A stretch of 64,000 nt of DNA, from contig JAFTUC010000021.1 of the NCBI GenBank assembly GCA_017466445.1, positions 1 to 64,000 on the forward strand. The letters run 5' to 3'. The notes under the pieces were generated by a model, which saw only the letters and a list, made by a program, of their open reading frames with translations, had not been told where the DNA came from and did no database searches. Shown here in pieces: positions 52,997-60,950 of the stretch; within the stretch, counting starts at the first letter, position 1; the number at the start of each line of letters is the position of its first letter. A program made the position numbers and the translations under genes. Source of the DNA: Clostridia bacterium (lineage in GTDB: Bacteria > Bacillota > Clostridia > Oscillospirales > CAG-272).

Positions 52997-53025
52997 ATTA
53001 TATCAGATTTTCCATATACCGTCAA
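52997..53025 (-). promoter_or_regulatory. Promoter of the metalloprotease operon
   Basis: On the minus strand TTGACG (53020-53025), 17 bases, TATAAT (52997-53002), with TGA before the -10. The leader before ATG 52763 is about 225 bases. Confidence 0.7.
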
Positions 53026-53162
53026 TTGTGTATATTCCACAAGCTTTCTTTTTTTCTTTTGTACATAACCCCCAAAAGACATGCCGCGCAAGCGATTATG
53101 CATATACACGCATCTTTTTGGAAAACATAAGACCGAAGAAAATTATGTGCGGAGGTATTAAA

Positions 53163-53321
53163 ATGAAATGTCTTATGGGAGACACGGGGAATAAAAAGAT
53201 CATGACCGCGATCGTTTTAGTGCTGGTGGTCGGCGCCGTTGTTGCCACTGCTTGCATAGTTAAAAGGATCTGCTGCGTCAAGAAAAGCAAAATGCTTTGC
53301 GAGGATGATTGTCTCGAATGA
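53163..53321 (+). CDS. Small Cys-rich membrane protein
   Basis: This 52-residue protein begins MKCLMGDTGNKKI, has one membrane helix (about 14-35) and a Cys-rich C-terminal tail (KRICCVKKSKMLCEDDC). GGAGG (53151-53155) lies 7 bases before the ATG, and a perfect terminator overlaps its stop, so it is well supported as a gene. The longer frame from 52746 lacks these signals. No family is recognised. Confidence 0.65.
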   Translation: MKCLMGDTGNKKIMTAIVLVLVVGAVVATACIVKRICCVKKSKMLCEDDCLE

Positions 53322-53367
53322 AAACACGGTATCACCCGAAATTTTTTCGGGTGATACCGTGTTTTTT
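53321..53367. terminator. Bidirectional terminator
   Basis: A 19-bp stem (53321-53339 with 53347-53365) has A residues at one end and T residues at the other. It ends both the small Cys-rich gene and the convergent glycyl radical operon. Confidence 0.92.
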
Positions 53368-54199
53368 ATCTTCTTTCTATTATAGATTTTATTTGGTCAA
53401 AAAGAGCGTCGCTGATATTTGCGCTTTCCGAAAGGGAATAATTCATTCCCAAAAGATGATATTTATGAAGTCCGAGCTCGTGATATCTCAGGGCTTCCAC
53501 TTTTTCAACCGAAGAAAGTCGGTCAAGGATATCCCGTATAGCATGCGCCTCGTCCGGATCCGCGTTAAACGTCCCGACTATCGGAACACGGATCCACACC
53601 CGCGCTCCAGAGAGGCAGAGCCTTTCAAGATTTTTTATGATTCTTTCGTTTGACACGCCCGTGAAGAGTCTGTGCTTTTCGGGATCGGCGCATTTAAGAT
53701 CGTATAAAAAGACCTGCGTATACGGAATGAGCTGCTCCATACGGGAAAAATCAACCTCGCCGCACGTGTCTATTGCGACTCGGATTCCCCTCTCGCGAAG
53801 CATCTTTGAACACTCAAGCACAAAATCGCCCTGAACGAGACATTCTCCGCCCGAAAAGGTCACACCGCCCTCACCGACGAAAAAGTCGGCATCCTCGCAG
53901 AGCTCGTCAACAAGCTCGTCGGGAGTATAATCTTTTCCGAAGGTCGAAAGCGCCTCGGTGGGGCAGAGAAGAGCACCCTCACTGCTTCTTTCTCCCTTGC
54001 AGCTTCCGCAGGATATGCATTTTTTTGCGTCGTACGTAAGCGATATCTCGCGCGAAAGTCCTTCGGGATTCTGACACCACGCGCATCTGAGTGGGCACCC
54101 CTTCATAAACACGGTGGTGCGGACCCCCGGTCCGTCATGGAGAGAGCATCTTTGGATGTTGAACACTCTTCCCGTAAGATTTCGGTCAGTTTTTTGCAT
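53366..54199 (-). CDS. Glycyl-radical enzyme activating protein (radical SAM)
   Basis: This 277-residue radical SAM enzyme makes the glycyl radical on the partner at 55163. Cys35, Cys39 and Cys42 in GCPLRCAWCQNPE bind the SAM-cleaving cluster. HDGPGVRTTVF and VTFSGGECLVQ are family motifs. The ferredoxin-like insert has only one clear Cys set (KCISCGSC plus CP about 12 residues on), fewer than in the activases with two auxiliary clusters. ATG 54199 overlaps the aldo/keto reductase gene by 14 bases, so they are coupled. Confidence 0.9.
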   Translation of the reverse strand: MQKTDRNLTGRVFNIQRCSLHDGPGVRTTVFMKGCPLRCAWCQNPEGLSREISLTYDAKKCISCGSCKGERSSEGALLCPTEALSTFGKDYTPDELVDELCEDADFFVGEGGVTFSGGECLVQGDFVLECSKMLRERGIRVAIDTCGEVDFSRMEQLIPYTQVFLYDLKCADPEKHRLFTGVSNERIIKNLERLCLSGARVWIRVPIVGTFNADPDEAHAIRDILDRLSSVEKVEALRYHELGLHKYHLLGMNYSLSESANISDALFDQIKSIIERR

Positions 54200-55136
54200 A
54201 GGTAAGATTTTTAAGGATCTCGTCATCGAGAATATAATCGGACATAAGGAAATTTTCCTTCAGATGCTCTGTGCGTGACGAGGAGAAGAGGGGAACCGTA
54301 AGAGGACGGTCGGGAAGTCTGTCCTGCGCTATCAGCCACGCGATGACGAGCGCCGACGGGGAGAGACCGAGCTCCTTTGCGTAATATAAAAGCGTGTCAA
54401 GTCTCTTTCCTGTCTCGTACTGTACGGGAAGTCTGGACAGATCGTCGTATCCCCCTTTGGCAAGACAGGAGTAGGGAACAAGGGGAATGTCGTTCTGTGC
54501 GAGATAGCGAAGCCTTTCGGTTCCGGCGTCCAGATTGAATTCGTGTCTCGGGACGTACCCTCCCTTCGCGGGAAGATATGTGTAGCATGCCTGATTTACG
54601 GTATAGTCGGCAAGAGACCTGTTTGCTGCCACGTGCTTTGCCTCGCACATACGCCAGGTGTAGAAATTGCTTGCGCCGATAGAGCGGACCTTGCCCTTTT
54701 TCACAAGTCTGTCGAAGGCTTCCATAGTCTCTTCGATGGGAGTATTCATATCATCCGTGTGAGCGTAATAGAGGTCGATATAATCGGTTTTTAATTTTCT
54801 GAGACTTTCGTCACACCAATATTCGATCTGCTTTGCGGAAAGTCCGGCACCCTCGCCGTGACGGTCAAATCCGACCTTCGTGGCAATGACTACCTTGTCG
54901 CGACATTTTTTTTCGCTGAGCCACTTTCCGAGCAGAGTTTCGCTTTCGTCTCCCGATGCACCCGGCCACCAGTGTGCGTAGTTGTTTGAAGTGTCTATAA
55001 AGTTTCCACCCAAGTCAAGGAAGATGTCGAGCTGCTCGAACGCATCCTTTTCGGGCACCTGTGTGCCGTACATCATGGTACCGAGGCATATATTGCTGAC
55101 TGTAAGTCCTGCACGTTTGAATTCCACTTTTTTCAT
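54186..55136 (-). CDS. Aldo/keto reductase
   Basis: This 316-residue NADPH-type oxidoreductase has a TIM-barrel with the catalytic tetrad positions visible: Asp in NFIDTSNNYAH, Tyr in the same segment, Lys in VVIATKVGF and His in DLYYAHTDD. RSIGASNF and SALVIAWLIAQ are further family motifs. It sits between the glycyl radical enzyme and its activase, so it probably reduces an aldehyde or ketone linked to that reaction. ATG 55136 has AAAGG upstream. Confidence 0.9.
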   Translation of the reverse strand: MKKVEFKRAGLTVSNICLGTMMYGTQVPEKDAFEQLDIFLDLGGNFIDTSNNYAHWWPGASGDESETLLGKWLSEKKCRDKVVIATKVGFDRHGEGAGLSAKQIEYWCDESLRKLKTDYIDLYYAHTDDMNTPIEETMEAFDRLVKKGKVRSIGASNFYTWRMCEAKHVAANRSLADYTVNQACYTYLPAKGGYVPRHEFNLDAGTERLRYLAQNDIPLVPYSCLAKGGYDDLSRLPVQYETGKRLDTLLYYAKELGLSPSALVIAWLIAQDRLPDRPLTVPLFSSSRTEHLKENFLMSDYILDDEILKNLTYAKN

Positions 55137-55162
55137 GAGCTTTAATACCTTTCTTCGGTTGT

Positions 55163-57337
55163 TTAGAATGTATTTCTTGAGATGAGGTCGTCCTGCGCTT
55201 TTTTGCACATGTCCACAAAGACCGCGCTGTAGCCGGTGATGCGAACCATAAGGTCGCGGTGCATCTCGGGATTTTTCTGAGCGTCAAGAAGAAGCTCTTT
55301 GTCAACAGAGCTGAGCTGGATCTGAAGTCCGCCCTTTTCAAAATAGACCGACAGAATGTTTGAAAGATTCTCAAGACCGTTGTCTCCCGAAAAGTTACTT
55401 GGCTGAACGGTCACGTTGAGAGCACCCGATCCGAAATTTTCGAACGGTATGCATGCAAGCGAGGAAAGCATGGCAGTGATCCCGTTTTTCGCCGCTCCGA
55501 CCGATGGCTGACAGTTTTGGGCTATCGGCTCGCCCTTTCTTCTTCCATCGGGAGTGGCTCCGAAGAGCTCGCCGCGCTCAATATGCCACGTGTCGTTTTC
55601 CGCACAGAAGCGAAGTCTTAAGAAATCCGGCTGATCCTTGCATGCATCGACGTACGCTTTTATTATCGTTTCGGTAAGAGCTTTTGCCCAAAAGGCCGAT
55701 GTTTCGTTTCCGTCACCCAGCTTAGGTGCGTTCTTGCATAGCGCGTGAATAACGGGATCGTTTTCAAACTCACTTTCGCAAGCGGCAAAGAGCCTTTCCG
55801 GAGATATATTTTTCCGATTAACGAGATGATCGACCGCCGATATCATATCGATGAGCGTTGAGATTCCTCCAAACGGAACTATAAGATTGTGGTAATCAAA
55901 ATACAGACCGCCTTTTTCGGCGTTTTTATATGAGAAGCAAGAACAGAAACGAAGCTCGTTTGGATTGGGATCGTTGTTCTTTGGTATGTTCGGTATAAAT
56001 TCGGTGGTTATCTTGCGGTAAAAGTGATCATATACGGAACGGAGCATTTCTTCTCTCGAAAACTTACCGCGATGTTCCCTTAAAGCTTCAAAGAGAGTCC
56101 ATGCCATAGAACGGTCAAAGCCGTAGTGGAATACGTTGTAAGCGGGAATATCGCGTGCCGGAATAGTCGGCCAATTGCATCCGAAAAATTCGTGAGAAAG
56201 AGCCTCACGTCTGCTGCTTCCGTACTTCTCGTACATTTTGCACGTAACGATGTCGTTGTATATCATTACCGATGCACTGTCGCGCATGCTTTTTATGAGA
56301 GATCTCCATATGTCGGCGTGGTTTTTTGCAAAATCACTTGTGTATCTGAAAACGATAACGGGATTTTTGTATTTCGGATTTATTCTTTCGATAAAGAGCT
56401 TTGTGAGATCGCTTGCGACTGTTTCGTTACTATCGGGATCGGTACCCGAAAGTATCAGATACTGCGGAGAATCGTAGGCAAGTATTCTGTGCCAGCCCGT
56501 GCAGACATCTGCATTTTCCTGCTGGGACAGTTGATGCTCGCCGCGACCCATAATAAGATTGTTTTTTGCGTAAAAATCATCGATAAGCAGAGACGCTGTT
56601 TCGTGGTCGAGATTTCCGGACGCTATGTCTTTTTCGTAAATATCTTTAAGAAACAGGTCGAGTCTGCCGAGAGTCAACGTGGGATTCGGGGCTATGTACG
56701 CGCAAAAAATAAATTCAATGGACCATATGAGCTGGAGCGCACTGTGAAGAGTGTCAGGTGCCCCCGATGCCGCTTTTCTGCACGCCTGCGCAGATCTTGT
56801 AAGTCCCGCCCTCTCGGCGGCTTCGGCCGAACGGTTTATGAAAAGGATTATTGCGTCGTATATAGAGAGCATTCCGCGTACGAAATCACATTTTTTCTCA
56901 TCTCCGGCACGCTCGTGCTTGTGAAGACAGCTTTGTGCGTGATCTCTGATTGCGGGCAGTCCCTTTGATATTACGTCGTTCCAGAAAAAGGACTGATGCC
57001 CGATGTCGGTTATGAAGGTGGGTATTCCATGCCATTTCAGATGCTTGTTTATGTATTTTTTTCTGAAAATCATTTCCTCGTCCTCGGTGAATGTCTCCTC
57101 CACCATGCGACCGATAAGGATATCGTGATCTTTGACGGGAATCGATACCTGCGAAAGAAAGCGGTACAGTGCTCCTCCGAATCTGAGCGGCTGAGGAGAT
57201 ACGTCGCTCATCTCGGCGGCTATCTCGCTCCAAAGTCTTACACGCTCGGAGGAATACGTTGCGATAGGCTTTTTCGTAAGCGCCGCTATTGCCTCGTCAG
57301 ATATCGCTTTTCTGATTTCGGAATATGATTTGTTCAT
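55163..57337 (-). CDS. Glycyl radical enzyme of unknown substrate
   Basis: This 724-residue enzyme of the pyruvate formate-lyase-like group uses a Gly radical (Gly702 in RITGYSAVFVD, 22 residues from the end) and an active-site Cys. The best Cys candidate is Cys387 in EFFGCNWPTIP. The diol/glycerol dehydratase and choline lyase types have GCVEP, with an essential Glu two residues after Cys, so Trp here excludes those chemistries. The protein is shorter than most relatives (about 780-850). It is first in an operon with the reductase and activase, and diverges from the RnfC/RnfD-like pair. Confidence 0.88.
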   Translation of the reverse strand: MNKSYSEIRKAISDEAIAALTKKPIATYSSERVRLWSEIAAEMSDVSPQPLRFGGALYRFLSQVSIPVKDHDILIGRMVEETFTEDEEMIFRKKYINKHLKWHGIPTFITDIGHQSFFWNDVISKGLPAIRDHAQSCLHKHERAGDEKKCDFVRGMLSIYDAIILFINRSAEAAERAGLTRSAQACRKAASGAPDTLHSALQLIWSIEFIFCAYIAPNPTLTLGRLDLFLKDIYEKDIASGNLDHETASLLIDDFYAKNNLIMGRGEHQLSQQENADVCTGWHRILAYDSPQYLILSGTDPDSNETVASDLTKLFIERINPKYKNPVIVFRYTSDFAKNHADIWRSLIKSMRDSASVMIYNDIVTCKMYEKYGSSRREALSHEFFGCNWPTIPARDIPAYNVFHYGFDRSMAWTLFEALREHRGKFSREEMLRSVYDHFYRKITTEFIPNIPKNNDPNPNELRFCSCFSYKNAEKGGLYFDYHNLIVPFGGISTLIDMISAVDHLVNRKNISPERLFAACESEFENDPVIHALCKNAPKLGDGNETSAFWAKALTETIIKAYVDACKDQPDFLRLRFCAENDTWHIERGELFGATPDGRRKGEPIAQNCQPSVGAAKNGITAMLSSLACIPFENFGSGALNVTVQPSNFSGDNGLENLSNILSVYFEKGGLQIQLSSVDKELLLDAQKNPEMHRDLMVRITGYSAVFVDMCKKAQDDLISRNTF

Positions 57338-57371
57338 AATTTCAGATCTCCGTTAAAAATATCTGTATGAA

Positions 57372-57400
57372 AGTATATCATTTATTTATCCTAAAGTCAA
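57372..57400 (-). promoter_or_regulatory. Promoter of the glycyl radical operon
   Basis: On the minus strand TTGACT (57395-57400), 17 bases, TATACT (57372-57377), with TGA before the -10. The transcript starts about 30 bases before ATG 57337. Confidence 0.75.
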
Positions 57401-57448
57401 TATACCGTGAAAGAAAATGCTCTTTTTTTAAGTGTTAATAAAATCGAC

Positions 57449-57477
57449 TTGATTTTCATATGAAAATGGGGTATATT
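57449..57477 (+). promoter_or_regulatory. Promoter with an operator-like palindrome in its spacer
   Basis: TTGATT (57449-57454), 17 bases, TATATT (57472-57477). A perfect 16-bp palindrome, ATTTTCATATGAAAAT (57452-57467), overlaps the -35 end and spacer, where a repressor would block RNA polymerase. Confidence 0.65.
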
Positions 57478-57533
57478 TTAGTTAAGGAATGCCAAAAAGG
57501 CGTTTCAGTAGATTTTTAAAGGTGAAAACTTAC

Positions 57534-58835
57534 ATGCTGAAACTTTTTCGTAATGACAGACGGATCGTTTCCTCGGTGAAAATCAGCTCCGAGGCTCCCG
57601 TGAATCTTGGCTTTGCACCTAAAAAACTCAGATTTCTCCTTTCCGAGTGCTACGTGGAAGGAGGAGCTCACGTGCTTGTCGGAGATCTTCTCGGTATTAC
57701 GCCCGAGTCACGCACAGTCGCATCGGGTGTATCGGGTACGGTCACCGAGATAACCGAATATCCCGAGGGTCTTTTTTCTCTTACAGTTGAGAATGACGGC
57801 CTTGGATCGGTGTGCCCCGACGATATTCCGTTCGGTGACAGAAATACGATCAACGTTACCGATCTCACTCCCGAAATACTCGTCTCCGAAATAGAGCGCT
57901 CGCTTGTAAGCACACGGCTTTCGGGTATTTCTCTTACTGATAGGACTCTTTCTCAGAGAATAAAAGAAGCCGACGGAAAAGCAAAGCAGATCGTTATATC
58001 CGCGCTCTCCTGCGATCCGTACGACAGCTCCTACGAGCGCCTTGTCGAGGAGTGCCCCGAGGATATCCTTGCGGGTATGAAGATACTTATGGCGTCTCTT
58101 AAGATAGGCGAGGGAGTAATCGTTGTCGATACCGAAAATAAGCGACGCCCCGAAGGACTTGTGAGCCTCATAAAGCCTACCGACAATATAAAGGTCGTTT
58201 TTGCCGATGTAAGATATCCGTCTGATAACGAGCATACGATACTCCACGCCTTGACCTCTGTTGAGCTTTCGCGTAAGAGAAACGCCGAAAGACTTGCCTG
58301 CGTCGTTTTTGATGTCAAGGAGATCATTGCGATCGCAAGAGCGTTTCTTTCGGGAAGTAAGGAAACGGGTGAAACGGTCACCGTTGTCGGAACCGACGTC
58401 GGATTTTCGCTTAACGTCTACCTTCCGTACGGAACCGAGCTTTCGGAGATCGCGGAGCTTTGCTCTTCCGAGCTGTCGGATGACGTTACTGTCTCGGTAT
58501 CGGGTATCCTTCGAGGAAGATCTGTCTCCGCAAGCGAGACCTTTGCCCCCGGAATGGGTCCGATCGTCTTTTTGGAAAATAAGAAAATTCCGAAATTCAA
58601 CGGTACGAGATGTCTAAGATGCGGAAGATGTGCGAGTGTTTGCCCGATGTTTCTTCTCCCGAGCTATATCTATCTCGCTTGCTCGCTTAAAAGTAAGCAA
58701 ATGGCCGAAAAATTTGATATGCCGAGCTGTATAGAGTGCGGTGCATGTCAGTACGTTTGTGACGGAGAGATACCGCTTCTTTCTTATATAAGAGATTTCA
58801 AAAACGCGGGAACGGAGGACGATTCTGATGAATAA
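57534..58835 (+). CDS. RnfC-like iron-sulfur protein, cofactor motifs lost
   Basis: This 433-residue protein follows RnfC from end to end. It has a biotinyl-like start (VLVGDLLG, VASGVSGTVTEI), a Rossmann-like middle, and two C-terminal 4Fe-4S motifs (CLRCGRCASVCP near 359, CIECGACQYVC near 399). In RnfC the middle holds the FMN and NADH sites. Here the Gly-rich GGAxFPT segment reads LSGISLTDRTL, the NGAECEPY segment reads SALSCDPY, and the GGEKQ segment reads SDNEHT. So iron-sulfur transfer is probably kept but NADH oxidation lost. ATG 57534 has AAAGGTGA upstream. It overlaps the next gene by 8 bases. Confidence 0.85.
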   Translation: MLKLFRNDRRIVSSVKISSEAPVNLGFAPKKLRFLLSECYVEGGAHVLVGDLLGITPESRTVASGVSGTVTEITEYPEGLFSLTVENDGLGSVCPDDIPFGDRNTINVTDLTPEILVSEIERSLVSTRLSGISLTDRTLSQRIKEADGKAKQIVISALSCDPYDSSYERLVEECPEDILAGMKILMASLKIGEGVIVVDTENKRRPEGLVSLIKPTDNIKVVFADVRYPSDNEHTILHALTSVELSRKRNAERLACVVFDVKEIIAIARAFLSGSKETGETVTVVGTDVGFSLNVYLPYGTELSEIAELCSSELSDDVTVSVSGILRGRSVSASETFAPGMGPIVFLENKKIPKFNGTRCLRCGRCASVCPMFLLPSYIYLACSLKSKQMAEKFDMPSCIECGACQYVCDGEIPLLSYIRDFKNAGTEDDSDE

Positions 58836-59751
58836 AAATACTATCGGAGACCGCCCCATCGCATCAGTTTCCCGAAAATTCGGAGAAATCGACATTCTTA
58901 TAGCGCTTGCTCCTGTCGTTGCGTGGGCGTGTATCTGTTTCTCAATGCGCGCACTTCTTCTCGTCGCTCTTTCGGCACTTGTCTGCCTGCTTCTCGATCT
59001 TTTATTTTCCTTCCTGATTGAAAAGAGAATAAGCAGGGATCTTGTGCATTCCGCGGCTACGGGAATCATAATATCGCTTACGACCTCTCATACCGCTCCT
59101 TTGTGGGTGCCTACAGTTGCGTGCGCCGTCGCTATGACTACCGCAAAATATCAGTTCGCTTTTTGGGGCAAGAGAGGAAATATTTTCTCTCCCGCCGCAC
59201 TCGGAATACTTTTGTGCGCCCTTCTCCCGGGAAATAATTCCTATTTCGTGGATTGCTTCAGAAGCGGCGCAATGCCATCGGAGGGTCTTTTCCATACCAT
59301 TATAGGAAATACAGAGGGTGCTATGGGTACGGTCTGTACGCTGATTCTCGTTATATCGGCCGTTTATCTTATGCTCAGAGGGACTCTTTCGTTCAAATGC
59401 TTTCTTGCGGGATCGGTCGCGCTTGCCGCACTCTCGATAATGATCTATCCCGAGTGGACCACCTATATGGATAATATCGCGTATCAGTTCGCCGCGGGCG
59501 GAACGCTCTTCTATATGATCTTTGTCGCGTTTGACCAAAGATGCTTGCCCTTTACCGGACTCGGTAAGCTGATATACGGTGCCTTGTTTGCCGCACTTAT
59601 GTATCTTTTCAGATGCTATACCGCACTGCCTGCGCCCGAGGCAATAGCTGCTCTGTCGGTAAATCTTCTCGCGCCGATCATAGATTATCTTACGAGACCG
59701 GCTCCGTTCGGCGGGCGGATCCGTAAGGCGAAAAAACAGGATCTGACGTAA
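58828..59751 (+). CDS. RnfD-like membrane protein, covalent-FMN site lost
   Basis: This 307-residue membrane protein has about nine helices and RnfD/NqrB family marks such as GNIFSPAALG. RnfD and NqrB attach FMN to a Thr in an SGAT motif; here the matching segment is SGAMP, so Met149 replaces the Thr. If the alignment holds, no covalent FMN can form. No rnfG, rnfE, rnfA or rnfB gene follows; instead a terminator does. It is translationally coupled to the RnfC-like gene, so the two products probably form one complex. Confidence 0.85.
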   Translation: MNKNTIGDRPIASVSRKFGEIDILIALAPVVAWACICFSMRALLLVALSALVCLLLDLLFSFLIEKRISRDLVHSAATGIIISLTTSHTAPLWVPTVACAVAMTTAKYQFAFWGKRGNIFSPAALGILLCALLPGNNSYFVDCFRSGAMPSEGLFHTIIGNTEGAMGTVCTLILVISAVYLMLRGTLSFKCFLAGSVALAALSIMIYPEWTTYMDNIAYQFAAGGTLFYMIFVAFDQRCLPFTGLGKLIYGALFAALMYLFRCYTALPAPEAIAALSVNLLAPIIDYLTRPAPFGGRIRKAKKQDLT

Positions 59752-59760
59752 AAGCGTACC

Positions 59761-59793
59761 GATCGGCGGCGTCTGCCGCCGATCTTCGTTTTT
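59761..59793 (+). terminator. Terminator of the RnfC/RnfD-like operon
   Basis: A 10-bp perfect stem (59761-59770 with 59775-59784) is followed by TTCGTTTTT. It shows that the operon has only two genes. Confidence 0.8.
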
Positions 59794-59816
59794 AGAGTAA
59801 AAGGAGAAAAATATTT

Positions 59817-60749
59817 ATGAAAAGTCCTTTTTTGTATTCCGATTCCAATAAAAGATATTATACTTACGATTATTTTCTCAGACAAAAATTCGGACGTAAG
59901 GTGTTCAAGGTAACTCTCGACGGCGGATTCACCTGCCCTAATATAGACGGAAGCAAGGGTATCGGAGGATGTACCTATTGCTCGTCAAGAGGAAGCGGAG
60001 ATTTTGCTGCGCCCGCGTCTCTTTCGATCGAGGAGCAGTATGATGCCGTTCGTAAGGTCATGGACAGAAAATGGGAGGGCGGACTCTGTATTCCGTATTT
60101 TCAGGCACACACGAATACCTATGCTCCGACCTGCGTGCTCAGGGAAAAATTTGAAAGGGCTCTTCTACTGCCGAATTCTGTCGGACTTGATATCGCTACG
60201 CGTGCCGATTGTATCTCTGATGAAACGGAAAAATATCTGAGAGAGCTTCACGAGCGTACCTTTCTTACAGTCGAGCTTGGACTTCAGACCGTACACGAAA
60301 TAACGGCGAAAAGGATAAACAGATGCCATAGCTACGATGAATTTCTTAGCGGCTACGAAAAGCTTCGGGGACTTAACGTGTGCATCCATATAATAAATGG
60401 GCTTCCCGGCGAAACGCATGAGATGATGCTCGATACGGCAAGAGAGATCGCAAGACTTCATCCGTTTATGGTAAAGATCCACCTTCTTCATATCATATCG
60501 GGAACGCAAATGGAAAAGGAGTATAATAGCGGAGAGTTTTCGCTTCCAACGCTCGAGGAATATAAGAATACGGTCTGCGATCAGCTTGAGATCCTTCCGC
60601 CCGACGTGGTCATTGCCCGTGTGACAGGCGACGGAGCCCCCGAAACGCTCGTCGCACCACTCTGGAGCCGTAAAAAATTCGTCGTTATGAACGAGATAGA
60701 TAAGGAGCTTCTGCGTCGAAACAGTATGCAGGGAGCCAAATTTTGTTGA
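59817..60749 (+). CDS. TIGR01212-family radical SAM protein (YtqA-like)
   Basis: This 310-residue protein matches the YtqA group of radical SAM proteins. It has the start RYYTYDYFLRQKFG, the cluster-binding segment CPNIDGSKGIGGCTYCSSRG with Cys residues in family spacing, then YFQAHTNTYAP and ELGLQTVHEITAKRINR. The reaction is not known to me; relatives have been discussed in tRNA or elongator-like contexts. AAAAGGAG precedes the ATG. It comes 66 bases after the Rnf-like pair, past its terminator. Confidence 0.88.
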   Translation: MKSPFLYSDSNKRYYTYDYFLRQKFGRKVFKVTLDGGFTCPNIDGSKGIGGCTYCSSRGSGDFAAPASLSIEEQYDAVRKVMDRKWEGGLCIPYFQAHTNTYAPTCVLREKFERALLLPNSVGLDIATRADCISDETEKYLRELHERTFLTVELGLQTVHEITAKRINRCHSYDEFLSGYEKLRGLNVCIHIINGLPGETHEMMLDTAREIARLHPFMVKIHLLHIISGTQMEKEYNSGEFSLPTLEEYKNTVCDQLEILPPDVVIARVTGDGAPETLVAPLWSRKKFVVMNEIDKELLRRNSMQGAKFC

Positions 60750-60819
60750 TAAAGTGGTCTTTGTGCGAAAATAAAATTTAAATTTTTTGATTTTTTTGTT
60801 AAAAATATAAAAAAACCTA

Positions 60820-60848
60820 TTGCATATCTCAAAAAAATATTATATAAT
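60820..60848 (+). promoter_or_regulatory. Promoter of the EF-G-like gene
   Basis: TTGCAT (60820-60825), 17 bases, TATAAT (60843-60848). The leader of about 95 bases has hairpins GCGTA/TACGC and CGCTC/GAGCG, then AAAGGAG before the ATG. Confidence 0.7.
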
Positions 60849-60950
60849 GACGTTATGGTTTTGAAAAAAGCGTAAATAATACGCTCGCGTGCGATGAGCG
60901 CGGAAATCGTATGAATTATATATTATAACGGTAAAGGAGAACTTTAACAA

